Notes under the pieces: generated by a model | Told to the model about the DNA's origin: nothing | Databases searched by the model: none | What the model saw: the letters and a program-made list of their open reading frames with translations, nothing else | Made by a program: the position numbers and the translations under genes | Shown here: one piece after another, positions 29,057 through 38,723 of the stretch | How positions within the stretch are numbered: the stretch's first letter is position 1 | Layout: each line of letters starts with the position of its first letter | NCBI RefSeq assembly: GCF_947498825.1 | Contig: NZ_CANMLV010000001.1 | Location: forward strand, 662,653-726,652 | DNA length: 64,000 nucleotides | Reading direction: 5' to 3' | Source: an uncultured Cedecea sp. | Lineage (GTDB): Bacteria > Pseudomonadota > Gammaproteobacteria > Enterobacterales > Enterobacteriaceae

Positions 29057-29767
29057 CTAACGGCGATTACCAAAAATACGCAACAGCATCAGGAACAGGT
29101 TAATAAAGTCAAGATACAAGGTCAGCGCACCAACAATGGAATACTTACGCATCATGCTGGTATCACGCGTATCAATTTGCTCACCGATATTTTTCAGTTT
29201 CTGTGTGTCGTAGGCAGTCAGGCCAACAAATACAATTACCCCGATGTAAGTAACAGCCCACATCAGTGCAGTACTTTTCAGCCAGAAGTTAACCAGTGAA
29301 GCAAGAATAATACCGATAAGTGCCATAAACAGCATATTACCGAAACCGCTTAAATCACGTTTTGTGGTGTAACCGTAGAGACTCATGGCACCAAACATCC
29401 CGCCGGCAACCACAAAAGTACTGGCGATGGAAGACATTGTATAGGCGAGGAAAATGCTCGACATCGTCAAGCCTGTTAGCGCGGAATAGAGCATAAACAG
29501 GGAAGTGGCAAGTCCGGGACTTAGCTTATGAATCATGCCTGAAATAACAAACACCAATGCCAGTTGGGCAATGATCAGGCCAAAGAAAGTAATATTGCTT
29601 GAAAAAACAAACTGCATCACTGCTGGCGAATTTGCGGCATACCAGGCAATAAAAGCGGTCAGTAATAAACCGCATGTCATCCAGCCATAGACTTGCGCCA
29701 TAAAGGTCTGAAGACCGGTATTAGCACGCTGAACAATCGTATCATTGGAACGTGGAAATCTGTCCAT
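29057..29767 (-). CDS. ybhL: BAX inhibitor-1 family membrane protein YbhL
   Basis: 236 residues. Seven hydrophobic segments after a short N-terminal region (MDRFPRSNDTIVQRANTGLQ). TAYDTQKLKNIGEQ and the conserved aspartates near the C-terminus (TLYLDFINLFLMLLRIFG) are hallmarks of the BI-1/TMBIM family, a family of calcium-leak-type channels. It follows moaE as in E. coli. Confidence 0.94.
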   Translation of the reverse strand: MDRFPRSNDTIVQRANTGLQTFMAQVYGWMTCGLLLTAFIAWYAANSPAVMQFVFSSNITFFGLIIAQLALVFVISGMIHKLSPGLATSLFMLYSALTGLTMSSIFLAYTMSSIASTFVVAGGMFGAMSLYGYTTKRDLSGFGNMLFMALIGIILASLVNFWLKSTALMWAVTYIGVIVFVGLTAYDTQKLKNIGEQIDTRDTSMMRKYSIVGALTLYLDFINLFLMLLRIFGNRR

Positions 29768-29853
29768 GATGTATCCTCTAAAGAGTAAGGTCTTGGTTCG
29801 GGCATCAGCCCTGTCTGCGGTATAATATTAACACATCTTGAGCAGGATGCTGC

Positions 29854-30306
29854 TTACCAGCGATTCGCAGCAGTATCGTCGCTTTCTTTTGCTTCAATCC
29901 AGCGTCCGCCTTCCTGCGTGGCTTCGCGTTTCCAGAAAGGAGCCCGGGTTTTCAGGTAATCCATAATAAACTCCGCCCCGGCGAAAGCGGCATTACGATG
30001 AGACGCGCTGACCCCGACAAAAACAATTTGCTCGCCAGTATGAAGCTCACCCACTCGGTGGATAACCGTGATCCGCTGTAATGGCCAGCGCGTTCTTGCC
30101 TCACTGATGATTTCTGCCAGGGCTTTCTCTGTCATCCCCGGATAATGTTCAAGCGTCAGACCGCTAACAGTATCGCCGAGGTTATGATTACGCACCTTAC
30201 CGGTAAAGGTCACCACGGCACCGTCATCATCACACGCAGCTAACCATTGATATTCTTCGCCGACCTGAAAATCATGCTGGCAGACCAGGATGCGGGTATT
30301 ATTCAT
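29854..30306 (-). CDS. moaE: Molybdopterin synthase catalytic subunit MoaE
   Basis: 150 residues. Large subunit of molybdopterin synthase, which inserts two sulfurs into precursor Z. Motifs: VTFTGKVRNHNLGD, LEHYPGMTEKAL, HRVGELHTGEQIVFVGVSA, HRNAAF, and TRAPFWKRE with the active-site lysine. It starts on the base after the moaD stop codon; last gene of moaABCDE. Confidence 0.96.
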   Translation of the reverse strand: MNNTRILVCQHDFQVGEEYQWLAACDDDGAVVTFTGKVRNHNLGDTVSGLTLEHYPGMTEKALAEIISEARTRWPLQRITVIHRVGELHTGEQIVFVGVSASHRNAAFAGAEFIMDYLKTRAPFWKREATQEGGRWIEAKESDDTAANRW

Positions 30307-30552
30307 TCAGCCTCCGGTTACTGGTGGAAAAAATGCCACTTCATCCCCATCTGCTAAAGGGGTGTCAAAGCTCACGAGGGTCTGATTGACAGCTGCCAGT
30401 AGTTTTCCTGACTCCAGGGCCAGCTCCCAGCGATTTCCTTTTCCGGCAAGAAAGGCGCGTAGCTGTTCGACATCGCTGTAGCAGGGTTCCAGTTCGATGC
30501 TATCGCAACCCACTAACTCCCGCACCTGGGCAAAAAAAAGCACTTTAATCAT
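30307..30552 (-). CDS. moaD: Molybdopterin synthase sulfur-carrier subunit MoaD
   Basis: 81 residues. Ubiquitin-fold protein ending in the required Gly-Gly (FFPPVTGG), whose C-terminus is thiocarboxylated and donates sulfur to Moa[25 protein letters not shown] is typical. It overlaps moaC by four bases (ATGA), indicating translational coupling. Confidence 0.96.
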   Translation of the reverse strand: MIKVLFFAQVRELVGCDSIELEPCYSDVEQLRAFLAGKGNRWELALESGKLLAAVNQTLVSFDTPLADGDEVAFFPPVTGG

Positions 30553-31028
30553 GGGTTCACCTTGAAATCACCGGACTTACCGCCACTTTTTTCCAGCAGA
30601 CGTATCGGGCCTATGACCATGTCTTTTTGTACCGCTTTACACATATCATAAATTGTTAAAGCCGCGACAGAGGCCGCGGTTAGCGCTTCCATTTCTACTC
30701 CGGTTTTACCACTCAGACGACAAACTGATTCAATGCGTACCCGGGAATGTTCTGGCTGGGCCTCAAGTTTAACTTCGAGATGTGTCAGTAATAGTGGATG
30801 GCATAATGGGATCAGCTCCCAGGTTCGTTTCGCGGCCTGAATTCCGGCAATACGCGCAGTGGCAAAAACGTCACCTTTATGGTGTTGCCCTGAGATTATC
30901 ATCTCGAGCGTGCTATTGTGCATAGCGACGAAGCCTTCGGCGCGCGCTTCACGCACTGTTTCTGCCTTGGCGGAAACATCGACCATATGGGCTTCACCGG
31001 CGGCATTAATATGGGTCAGTTGTGACAT
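30549..31028 (-). CDS. moaC: Cyclic pyranopterin monophosphate synthase MoaC
   Basis: 159 residues. Converts the MoaA product (3',8-cyclo-GTP) to cyclic pyranopterin monophosphate. [18 protein letters not shown] start; [20 protein letters not shown] with the catalytic residues; [23 protein letters not shown]; and [20 protein letters not shown]. Starts three bases after moaB. Confidence 0.97.
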   Translation of the reverse strand: MSQLTHINAAGEAHMVDVSAKAETVREARAEGFVAMHNSTLEMIISGQHHKGDVFATARIAGIQAAKRTWELIPLCHPLLLTHLEVKLEAQPEHSRVRIESVCRLSGKTGVEMEALTAASVAALTIYDMCKAVQKDMVIGPIRLLEKSGGKSGDFKVNP

Positions 31029-31031
31029 AGC

Positions 31032-31544
31032 TTACTTCTTTAAATGAGGATGAAAGTTACAGGGACGCTGACGCGCATCAAGCTGCTGAGCAATAATGTT
31101 TTCCCATGCGGTACGACACGCATTGGTTGAGCCTGGCATCGCAAAAATTAACGTCCGATTCGCCATACCTGCTATTGCCCGGGACTGGAGCGTTGAGGTG
31201 CCGATATCCTCATAAGAAAACATACGAAACAGCTCACCAAAACCGGCAATTTCTCTGTCAAACAAGGGCTGTAATGCTTCTGGCACCTGATCATGTTCAG
31301 TAAAACCGGTTCCACCGTTAATTAGCACGACCTGAACACTTTCATCAGCTACCCAGTTAGAAACATAAGCACGTATACGATAAAGGTTCTCTGTTGTTAT
31401 CACATTTTCAAGAACCTCATGCCCGGCTTCAATTGCCGCGTCACGGAGATAATGCCCGGATGTATCGTTATCCGGAGTGCGGTGACCCGACACCGTCAAA
31501 ATAACAATCCGGGCTGGAATAAACTCTGAACTTACCTGACTCAT
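31032..31544 (-). CDS. moaB: Molybdopterin biosynthesis protein MoaB
   Basis: 170 residues of the MogA/MoaB fold, a molybdopterin adenylyltransferase-like trimer. VLTVSGHRTPDNDTSGHYL, LINGGTGFTEHDQVPEAL (the GGTG molybdopterin-binding loop), SYEDIGTSTLQSRAIAG and MPGSTNACRTAW are conserved. 23 bases after moaA. Confidence 0.96.
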   Translation of the reverse strand: MSQVSSEFIPARIVILTVSGHRTPDNDTSGHYLRDAAIEAGHEVLENVITTENLYRIRAYVSNWVADESVQVVLINGGTGFTEHDQVPEALQPLFDREIAGFGELFRMFSYEDIGTSTLQSRAIAGMANRTLIFAMPGSTNACRTAWENIIAQQLDARQRPCNFHPHLKK

Positions 31545-31567
31545 GAATAAACTCCTGGCAGGGCAGC

Positions 31568-32554
31568 TTAGCCGCCGATAAATGACAGATTCTGGGTGAT
31601 ACCTGTATGACCATCCAGCAGGAAGTGGGTCTGTTTTTTCTGCGCCAGGGCTGAACTGATACGGGCTTCAAGCTCTGCCTGCTGGGCGTCTTCTGCCAGT
31701 AAATCACGCAAAGCAATCCCCTGCTCACCGAATAAACACAGATGCAAATTCCCTATAGCGGAGACACGTAGTCGGTTACAGCTACTGCAGAAATCCTTCT
31801 CATAAGGCATGATCAGGCCTATTTCCCCTTTATAATCGGGGTGACAAAAGACTTGTGCCGGACCGTCACTACGCTTCCGGATCTGGTGGATCCACCCCTG
31901 AGAGAGCAGAATATCACGTACCACCTTCCCCGAAATATGGTGCTTCTGGAACAGGCTACGCCCTTCCCCGGTTTCCATCAGCTCAATAAAACGTAGCTGA
32001 ATGGGGCGATCTTTGATCCAGTCAAGGAAAGTATCTAACTGATGGTGGTTTACATCACGCATCAGTACAGAATTCACTTTAACTTTCTCAAAGCCAGCCT
32101 CAAAAGTGGCATCAATACCCGCCATCACTTGATGAAATTTGTCTTGTCCGGTAATCGCATGAAACTGGCGCGCATCCAGGCTATCGATACTGACATTCAC
32201 CGCAGTAAGACCGGCTTCACGCCAGGTTTTGATATCACGGGCCAGACGGTAGCCGTTAGTCGTAACAGCCAGTTGGCGAATAGTGGAATTTTCACGCACG
32301 GCAGCAATAATATCGCTGAAATCACGTCGCAGGGAGGGCTCGCCGCCAGTCAGGCGCACTTTCTCAGTCCCCATACTGGCGAACGCACGCGTCACCCGCC
32401 GTATTTCATCCAGACTGAGAAAACTTTTGTTTGCTACGCCCTGAGGTTTGTAGCCATCAGGCAGGCAGTAGCTACAACGAAAGTTGCAAACATCGGTAAT
32501 AGAAAGCCGCAAGTAATAGAACTTGCGTGCAAAAGCATCGGTAAGTTGAGTCAC
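31568..32554 (-). CDS. moaA: GTP 3',8-cyclase MoaA (radical SAM)
   Basis: 328 residues from a GTG at 32554, giving [18 protein letters not shown] aligned with the E. coli start; GGAAAGG precedes it at good spacing, and an alternative GTG is at 32563. The radical-SAM CxxxCxxC cluster is CNFRCSYC, and the second cluster uses the C-terminal CSSCNRLR...CLFG. GG at the extreme C-terminus (SFIGG) is needed for activity. First enzyme of molybdenum-cofactor synthesis; heads moaABCDE under a riboswitch. Confidence 0.96.
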   Translation of the reverse strand: MTQLTDAFARKFYYLRLSITDVCNFRCSYCLPDGYKPQGVANKSFLSLDEIRRVTRAFASMGTEKVRLTGGEPSLRRDFSDIIAAVRENSTIRQLAVTTNGYRLARDIKTWREAGLTAVNVSIDSLDARQFHAITGQDKFHQVMAGIDATFEAGFEKVKVNSVLMRDVNHHQLDTFLDWIKDRPIQLRFIELMETGEGRSLFQKHHISGKVVRDILLSQGWIHQIRKRSDGPAQVFCHPDYKGEIGLIMPYEKDFCSSCNRLRVSAIGNLHLCLFGEQGIALRDLLAEDAQQAELEARISSALAQKKQTHFLLDGHTGITQNLSFIGG

Positions 32555-32570
32555 TAAATACACCTTTCCA

Positions 32571-32680
32571 AAATACGGGAGATGCAGTCATTTCTTCCTG
32601 CACCCTGGTGGCTGAAACTGCCACGGCCAAGGCACCTTATCGTCGGACTTAGGTACCAGGGCTTGAGTGTGTCTTTGAGA
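32571..32680 (-). ncRNA. Moco (molybdenum cofactor) riboswitch in the moaA leader
   Basis: Read on the minus strand the leader contains ACTCAAGCCCTGGTACC, AAGGTGCCTTGGCCGTGGCA, GCCACCAGGGTGCAGG, AAGAAATGACTGCATCTCCC and GTATTTTGGAAAGGTG. This follows the E. coli moaA leader almost block by block, including the GAAGAAATGAC hairpin that ends just before the ribosome site. Known role: binding of Moco represses moaABCDE expression. Confidence 0.88.
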
Positions 32681-32718
32681 TAGTAACCCGACAAAATATC
32701 TTGTGCTATCTCATATTT

Positions 32719-32742
32719 CGCTATATAAACAACTATACAGCG
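32719..32742 (-). promoter_or_regulatory. ModE box upstream of moaA
   Basis: 24-base imperfect palindrome with half-sites CGCTATAT and TATACAGCG separated by seven bases. It has the same architecture as the site before modA (43233-43256). In E. coli ModE-molybdate activates moaA from an upstream site. Confidence 0.75.
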
Positions 32743-32794
32743 TTGAAATTCCTCAATTTAATAAAAAGAATAGACCCAAATACATGTTTTCAAA

Positions 32795-32808
32795 TTGATA
32801 TACATCAT
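32795..32808 (-). promoter_or_regulatory. FNR-like box upstream of moaA
   Basis: TTGAT-ATAC-ATCAT, one mismatch from the FNR consensus TTGATnnnnATCAA, about 240 bases before the moaA start and upstream of the ModE box. Anaerobic induction of moaA by FNR is known in E. coli. Confidence 0.6.
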
Positions 32809-33025
32809 TAAGAGTAGGCTGAAATCATATTTTTGTGATTTTTACGCTAGCTTATGACTGTTTTATGCCTTCTAATCTCCCCCCAAACGGGAAACGCTCG
32901 TAGCCTTCAGGAAAGGGAACTGTGCAAAACCCTTCCTGTTTTACCTGATACACGGCACGCTCAACAAAGCCCGAAGATAGAGTCAGTCGCGCAGACTGGC
33001 AAACCAGACATTGAAAAGGATAAGT

Positions 33026-33934
33026 ATGCGTAATCGTACTCTGGCGGATCTGGACCGGATCGTCGCCTTAGGAGGAGGGCACGGACTGGGTCGGGTAATG
33101 TCCTCTCTGTCATTTCTCGGTTCACGCTTAACCGGCATCGTTACGACCACCGATAATGGCGGTTCAACCGGTCGTATCAGGCGCTCCGAAGGCGGTATCG
33201 CCTGGGGCGATATGCGTAACTGTCTGAACCAGTTAATTACCGAACCCAGCGTCGCTTCAGCGATGTTTGAGTACCGTTTTGCGGGAAATGGTGAGTTATC
33301 CGGACATAATCTCGGTAATCTGATGCTAAAAGCACTCGATCATCTGAGTGTTCGCCCTCTTGAAGCAATCAACCTAATCCGCAATCTATTAAAAGTTGAT
33401 GCCTTTTTGATTCCCATGTCTGAATATCCGGTTGATTTAATGGCAACAGACAGCGAAGGGAATACGATTTACGGTGAAGTGAATATTGATAATCTGGCTG
33501 AAGCGCCAGAGGAGCTGATGCTTTATCCGAAAGCACCGGCAACGCGTGAAGCGCTGAATGCCATTGCAGAAGCGGATTTAGTGTTAATCGGTCCGGGCAG
33601 TTTTTATACCAGTCTGATGCCTCTTCTGCTACTTGAAGAAATGGCTCAGGCATTACGTCGCACTTCCGCCCCGGTCGTCTATATCGATAATCTTGGTAAA
33701 GAGTTGAGTCCGGCAGCAGCCAGCCTTTCTCTGAACGAAAAGTTAGAAATAATGGAACAGCACATTGGCAAACGGATTATTGATGCAGTCATTGTCGGCC
33801 CACAGGTTGGTACCAGCAATCTCAATAATCGACTGATTATTCAGCAACCACTGGAAGCCTGCGATGTTAAATATCGCCATGACCGCCAGTTGTTGCGTGC
33901 CGCTCTTGAACAAACCCTACAACAACTGGGTTAA
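33026..33934 (+). CDS. ybhK: YvcK/CofD-family protein YbhK
   Basis: 302 residues from ATG 33026 (AAAAGGA upstream; a TTG at 33011 is in frame but less likely). Begins [22 protein letters not shown] as E. coli YbhK. The Rossmann-like fold with GGGHGLG and [13 protein letters not shown] is the nucleotide/UDP-sugar-binding loop of the YvcK family, linked in other bacteria to carbon metabolism and cell-wall homeostasis. Divergent from moaA, convergent with uvrB, as in E. coli. Confidence 0.93.
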   Translation: MRNRTLADLDRIVALGGGHGLGRVMSSLSFLGSRLTGIVTTTDNGGSTGRIRRSEGGIAWGDMRNCLNQLITEPSVASAMFEYRFAGNGELSGHNLGNLMLKALDHLSVRPLEAINLIRNLLKVDAFLIPMSEYPVDLMATDSEGNTIYGEVNIDNLAEAPEELMLYPKAPATREALNAIAEADLVLIGPGSFYTSLMPLLLLEEMAQALRRTSAPVVYIDNLGKELSPAAASLSLNEKLEIMEQHIGKRIIDAVIVGPQVGTSNLNNRLIIQQPLEACDVKYRHDRQLLRAALEQTLQQLG

Positions 33935-33937
33935 TCT

Positions 33938-35953
33938 TTATGAGGTAGCGATAAATAAAGCGCGAAGCTGCTGCAATTTATCGCGTACCTGAGCCGCCTC
34001 TTCAAACTCAAGGTTTTGCGCATGTTTCAGCATCTGCGCTTCCAGTTGCTGAATTTTTTGCTGCAATGCTTTCGGCGTAAGAACCACTTCATCGTCTTCA
34101 ATCACGCTACGAGCTTTAGTTTTCTGGCGGCCTTTGGTTTTTGCCATCCCTTCGCCCAGTTGCAGAACATCAACGACTTTTTTATTCAGTCCCTGCGGAG
34201 TAATGCCGTGCTCTTCGTTATAACGCTGCTGCTTCTCACGACGGCGCTCTGTCTCCCCTATCGCTTTTGCCATCGACGGGGTGATTTTATCGCCGTACAG
34301 AATGGCTTTACCGTTAATATTACGGGCTGCCCGACCAATGGTCTGGATTAACGAACGCTCTGAACGCAAGAAGCCTTCTTTATCTGCATCAAGAATCGCG
34401 ACCAGAGAGACTTCCGGCATATCCAGCCCCTCACGGAGTAAGTTGATCCCCACCAGCACATCAAACTCTCCCAGACGTAAGTCCCGAATGATTTCCATGC
34501 GTTCTACGGTATCGATATCTGAGTGCAGATAGCGTACTCGTTCGCCATGTTCTTCCAGATATTCAGTCAGGTCTTCTGCCATCCGTTTGGTTAAGGTGGT
34601 GACCAGTATCCGCTCATTAATTTGTACACGCTGGCGAATTTCTGAAAGTAAGTCATCCACCTGTGTCGCCACCGGTCGAACTTCAATGATGGGATCTAAC
34701 AAACCGGTAGGACGTACAACCTGATCGACAATGTCACTCCCCGACTTCTCAAGTTCATAGTTACCCGGTGTAGCAGAAACGTAGATGGTCTGCGGAGCCA
34801 GCGCTTCAAACTCTTCAAATTTTAACGGCCGATTATCCAGCGCCGATGGCAGACGAAAACCGTACTCTACCAGCGTTTCTTTACGCGCGCGGTCACCGCG
34901 ATACATACCGCCAATTTGCGGAATAGTGACGTGGGATTCATCAACAATTAACAAACCATCGGCCGGAAGATAATCAAACAGCGTTGGCGGTGGCTCGCCC
35001 GGACCGCGCCCGGAGAGATAGCGGGAATAGTTTTCAATTCCTGAGCAGTAACCCAGTTCATTCATCATTTCTAAATCGAACTGCGTTCGTTGCGAAATAC
35101 GCTGTTCTTCCAACAACTTATTCTGTTCCAGCAGCGTTTTTTTCCTGTCTGCCAGTTCAACTTTTATGTCCTCCATGGCCTGGATGATACGTTCTCTTGG
35201 CGTGACATAATGTGACTTAGGATAGACGGTAAAACGCTGAATAGTAGAGTCGATATGTCCGGTCAGCGGATCGAATAACGAGAGTCTTTCAACCTCTTCG
35301 TCAAACAGTTCAACCCGCAGCGCTAAGTCGTCTGATTCAGCAGGAAAAATATCAATCACCTCACCGCGAACCCGAAAAGTACCTCGCTGAAAAGCCTGAT
35401 CGTTACGACTATATTGCAGTTCGGTAAGGCGACGTAAAATAGCCCGCTGATCGATAATCATGCCCTTAGTCAGATGCAGCATCATCTTCAGATATAAATC
35501 CGGGTCGCCAAGGCCATAAATAGCAGAAACAGATGCCACTACCACTACATCTCTGCGTTCCAAAAGAGCTTTGGTGGCTGAAAGTCGCATCTGTTCGATA
35601 TGTTCGTTTACCGAAGCATCTTTCTCGATAAAAGTATCCGAGCTGGGAACATAAGCTTCTGGCTGGTAGTAGTCATAATAGGAGACAAAAAACTCCACGG
35701 CGTTTTCAGGAAAGAACTCTTTCATTTCACCATACAATTGTGCTGCCAGCGTTTTATTCGGTGCCAGCACCATCGTCGGACGCTGTAAATCTGCAATCAC
35801 GTTCGCCACAGTGAAAGTTTTACCCGACCCGGTTACCCCCAAAAGTGTCTGATGCGCCAGGCCATCTTCCAGACCTTCTTTCAGATGACGAATGGCATCA
35901 GGTTGATCGCCTGAAGGGGTAAACGCGGAATGAAGTTTGAACGCTTTACTCAT
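33938..35953 (-). CDS. uvrB: Excinuclease ABC subunit UvrB
   Basis: 671 residues from ATG 35953 ([11 protein letters not shown], as in E. coli); the upstream in-frame extension is not conserved. DNA-damage-verifying subunit of nucleotide excision repair: Walker [14 protein letters not shown], beta-hairpin [15 protein letters not shown], helicase motifs [20 protein letters not shown] and QTIGRAARN, and the C-terminal UVR domain ([20 protein letters not shown]) that binds UvrA/UvrC. A LexA box lies upstream. Confidence 0.97.
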   Translation of the reverse strand: MSKAFKLHSAFTPSGDQPDAIRHLKEGLEDGLAHQTLLGVTGSGKTFTVANVIADLQRPTMVLAPNKTLAAQLYGEMKEFFPENAVEFFVSYYDYYQPEAYVPSSDTFIEKDASVNEHIEQMRLSATKALLERRDVVVVASVSAIYGLGDPDLYLKMMLHLTKGMIIDQRAILRRLTELQYSRNDQAFQRGTFRVRGEVIDIFPAESDDLALRVELFDEEVERLSLFDPLTGHIDSTIQRFTVYPKSHYVTPRERIIQAMEDIKVELADRKKTLLEQNKLLEEQRISQRTQFDLEMMNELGYCSGIENYSRYLSGRGPGEPPPTLFDYLPADGLLIVDESHVTIPQIGGMYRGDRARKETLVEYGFRLPSALDNRPLKFEEFEALAPQTIYVSATPGNYELEKSGSDIVDQVVRPTGLLDPIIEVRPVATQVDDLLSEIRQRVQINERILVTTLTKRMAEDLTEYLEEHGERVRYLHSDIDTVERMEIIRDLRLGEFDVLVGINLLREGLDMPEVSLVAILDADKEGFLRSERSLIQTIGRAARNINGKAILYGDKITPSMAKAIGETERRREKQQRYNEEHGITPQGLNKKVVDVLQLGEGMAKTKGRQKTKARSVIEDDEVVLTPKALQQKIQQLEAQMLKHAQNLEFEEAAQVRDKLQQLRALFIATS

Positions 35954-36027
35954 GGAGAGGCTACCTGCTGAAGAAATGCTCGGACCGAGGGACCATTTTA
36001 CCTGCAAGAGGGATTATTTCCAGAAAA

Positions 36028-36047
36028 AACTGTATATAACACCAGTT
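36028..36047 (-). promoter_or_regulatory. LexA (SOS) box of uvrB
   Basis: AACTGTATATAACACCAGTT: CTG-N10-CAG core with an AT-rich centre, 75 bases before the uvrB ATG. Matches the SOS box position and consensus expected for uvrB. Confidence 0.9.
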
Positions 36048-36139
36048 CCACCACCCTAACTGTTGATAAAACATATAAAATCAGATCGTATTTTAATCAC
36101 TTTTAAGCGATTACTGGATGAAATTTGTAGATAAATAGG

Positions 36140-36370
36140 TTATCCCCAATTTTTTTAGCCTTTTAACATTTGTCAATAGAAGCTCTCCCAGAGCATTCCG
36201 TTTAATGTCAGTTTTATGACAGTTATTGATTTTATTTAACTTGTTGAATAATATAAATTATATTGCAAAGACGGCTTTAGCAGCAATTTAGATGAAACCC
36301 GCGTCCAATCTCGCTTTAATCTAGTTTTCTAACCATAGTGCACAGGGTTATCCACAGGAATAGTGGATAA
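36140..36370. promoter_or_regulatory. DnaA-box cluster upstream of uvrB
   Basis: TTATCCCCA at 36140-36148 (one mismatch), perfect TTATCCACA at 36348-36356, and an inverted TTATCCACT at 36362-36370. The DNA around them is AT-rich. DnaA involvement upstream of E. coli uvrB has been reported. The surrounding 36.05-36.56 kb has no recognisable gene. Confidence 0.65.
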
Positions 36371-36566
36371 CTAAGTCGAGCCCTTATCATTCGCAGCCTG
36401 CGAATCCTTCTGATTTTTTTTATTCGCGACGAAAAAAAATTTTTTAGGAATTTTTTTCTCTTTTACAATTCGATTTTTCGTGGATTTCAATTGCTCTGAC
36501 AATGTGTTTTTTTAGCACCGTATCCCGACATATCAATCCCCTCTTGGTAGAGAAACACGGTGAGAG

Positions 36567-37064
36567 ATGCTATCCGCAACGGCTGACAGACAGAGATTAT
36601 GGTGTTTATTCTTTAAGCTACAGGGTCAGAAGCAGAGCACTATTATTTTCACTGCTGGAAAGCCCGGAAAACAGCAGCGCAATCTACCTGAATATTATCA
36701 AGATCTGGAGTCTGGTGTACTAGAGTGCTATGGCGCTGCGCGAAGCCACAAACTCTCTACTGAGGATAAATTTGAAGCTCAGTTTGCCTTGGCCTGTCCC
36801 CATCGTTGTCAGGGAAATTGAGTGGAAGCAGAGTCACTATTTATCAAACGTCTTAATGCATATCCCACTGTTACAGAAGTTATCCCTCTCAGTGTTCTGT
36901 GCCTGGTCGCGTTGCAGAAAAAAGATGAGGCATTACAGCTCTTACTCCAGTTAATCGCCACCAATCCGTCGACAGAGGCTATTAAAGCCTACCAGTCGAT
37001 CTTGTCCGGGTATATTAAGAGATATACCCAATATCCCCTGCAATCTAGAAATTACTGGATATAA
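36567..37064 (+). pseudogene. Unrecognised broken reading frame between uvrB and ybhC
   Basis: One frame runs from 36567 to 37064 interrupted by a single TGA at 36819-36821. The downstream half (EAESLFIKRLNAYPTVTEV..., ALQKKDEALQLLLQLIATNP) has helix-like, TPR-like character. The upstream half (...KFEAQFALACPHRCQGN) continues in the same frame. I cannot name a family. It occupies the place where E. coli has bioA-bioBFCD but does not resemble any Bio protein. Confidence 0.35.
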
Positions 37065-37353
37065 TGCGCATTAAATCAGATTTAATGACAATAAAGCTGA
37101 CAGGGATAATAGTTACCTATTTAATGGCGCTTTCATCCTGAGCGGTATCAAGGTATTTTATGCGCGCATTGGATTATGACTCTGGCAAATTGTCTGTTAC
37201 TCATCAATGATGAACGGATGTATTACGGACATTTAGCGACAACGCCAATCCCATCGGAAAGTCATTAATCGCACCTTTTTATCGTATTGCGCCTGCTTGT
37301 TGACTAACAGCGGGCCTTAAGAATCGCCCTTTTAGCGTATAGCAGGAGTCACC

Positions 37354-38631
37354 TTGAACAGATTTTCTTTTTCGCGTGGAGCCGTAGCACTGGCTTTTAC
37401 TGTCGCACTGACGGCCTGTAGTTCGACTCCGCCTGAAGACAAACCTTCAACACAGGTCGCTCCAGGGACTCAGGCTCGCCCGATTCTCACCGCTGGAGAG
37501 GCACAGAATTTTGTCGCCGCACGTTATTTCGCTTCAATGAATCCGAACGAAGCGCCCTGGACACCTGAAGCTATTCGTCTGCCTGAACAACCTGATTTTA
37601 TTGTCGGACCAGAAGACAGTAGCGGTGTGACACATCATTCTATTCAGGCAGCAGTTGATGCCGCTATCAGCAAACATAGCAGCCAGCGTCAGTACATTGC
37701 TATTCTGCCTGGAGATTATGAAGGTACGCTGTATATTCCGGCCGCCTCCAGTAGCGTTACGCTGTACGGCACCACCTCAAATCCAGCTGATGTGAAAATT
37801 GGTCTGACGCTCGACTCAGAAATCGATGCCGTAACCTGGCGTAAAACAGTTAACCCGTCAGGAAAATATATGCCGGGTAAACCGTCATGGTATATGTTTG
37901 ATAACTGCCAGAACCATAAAGGTGCCAGCGTAGGTATCATGTGTTCTGCCGCTGTCTGGTCACAGAATAATGGCTTGCAGCTACAAAACTTGACCATCCA
38001 GAATACCCTTGGCGATAGCGTTGATGCCGGTAATCACCAGGCCGTAGCCCTGCGTAGTGACGGGGATAAAGTTCAGCTGAATAATGTGAATATCCTCGGC
38101 CGCCAGAATACCTTCTTTGTGACCAACAGCGATGTTCAGAACCGTTTCTTATCAGGTAAACAGCAGCCTCGCACCCTGGTAACCAATAGCTATATCGAAG
38201 GCGATGTTGATGTGGTTGCAGGTCGTGGTGCTGTCGTTTTTGAAAACACCGAATTCCGTTTGGTTAACAGTCGTACTCAGGAAGGCGTGGTGTTTGCTCC
38301 GGCAACTGAACCGAATCTCTACTTTGGTTTCCTGGCTGTTAACAGCCGTTTCAAAGCTTCAGGTGATGCTCTGTTAGGCCGTTCATGGGATATCGAAACG
38401 GCAGGCGTGGCCGCAAATGGCCAGGTCGTTATCCGTGACAGCATGATTTTTGAAGGTTTTAATCAGGCGCATCCGTGGGGCGATGCTCTGAATTCCCAGC
38501 GTCCATTTGCGGGTAATACCGGAGCCAAAGATGAGCAAGGTAATTTTAGCCGTGACTTAAATGCAGCGGGTGCAAATCGCCTGTGGGAGTACAACAACCG
38601 TGGTACAGGCAGTACCGTTGTTGCTGAATAA
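37354..38631 (+). CDS. ybhC: Outer-membrane lipoprotein YbhC (pectinesterase-fold acyl-CoA thioesterase)
   Basis: 425 residues; TTG start with AGGAG close upstream, and no better ATG nearby. The lipoprotein signal ends in a lipobox (ALTACSS, Cys22). Pectin methylesterase right-handed beta-helix: HHSIQAAVDAA, YIAILPGDYEGTLYIPA, GDSVDAGNHQAVALRSDGD, LGRQNTFF, and SYIEGDVDVVAGRGAVVFE. E. coli YbhC has thioesterase rather than pectinesterase activity. Adjacent to pgl as in E. coli, but ybhD/H/I/J are missing between them. Confidence 0.93.
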   Translation: MNRFSFSRGAVALAFTVALTACSSTPPEDKPSTQVAPGTQARPILTAGEAQNFVAARYFASMNPNEAPWTPEAIRLPEQPDFIVGPEDSSGVTHHSIQAAVDAAISKHSSQRQYIAILPGDYEGTLYIPAASSSVTLYGTTSNPADVKIGLTLDSEIDAVTWRKTVNPSGKYMPGKPSWYMFDNCQNHKGASVGIMCSAAVWSQNNGLQLQNLTIQNTLGDSVDAGNHQAVALRSDGDKVQLNNVNILGRQNTFFVTNSDVQNRFLSGKQQPRTLVTNSYIEGDVDVVAGRGAVVFENTEFRLVNSRTQEGVVFAPATEPNLYFGFLAVNSRFKASGDALLGRSWDIETAGVAANGQVVIRDSMIFEGFNQAHPWGDALNSQRPFAGNTGAKDEQGNFSRDLNAAGANRLWEYNNRGTGSTVVAE

Positions 38632-38678
38632 TCAACCACGCCCGATACCGCAGGCGAGGTTGAACAAATAAGCCATTT

Positions 38679-38714
38679 ACACCCTGTTAGCAGTCATGCT
38701 GGCAGGGTGTTTTA
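38679..38714. terminator. Terminator between ybhC and pgl
   Basis: ACACCCTG / CAGGGTGT outer stem with an inner AGCA/TGCT pairing, followed by TTTTA; serves ybhC directly. Confidence 0.8.
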
Positions 38715-38723
38715 TCATCGCAA

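Noticed and set aside
36140..36370. Replication origin, because of DnaA boxes in AT-rich DNA
   Set aside because: Only two good boxes, no 13-mer array, and no dnaA/dnaN/gidA neighbours; uvrB regulation is the simpler reading.
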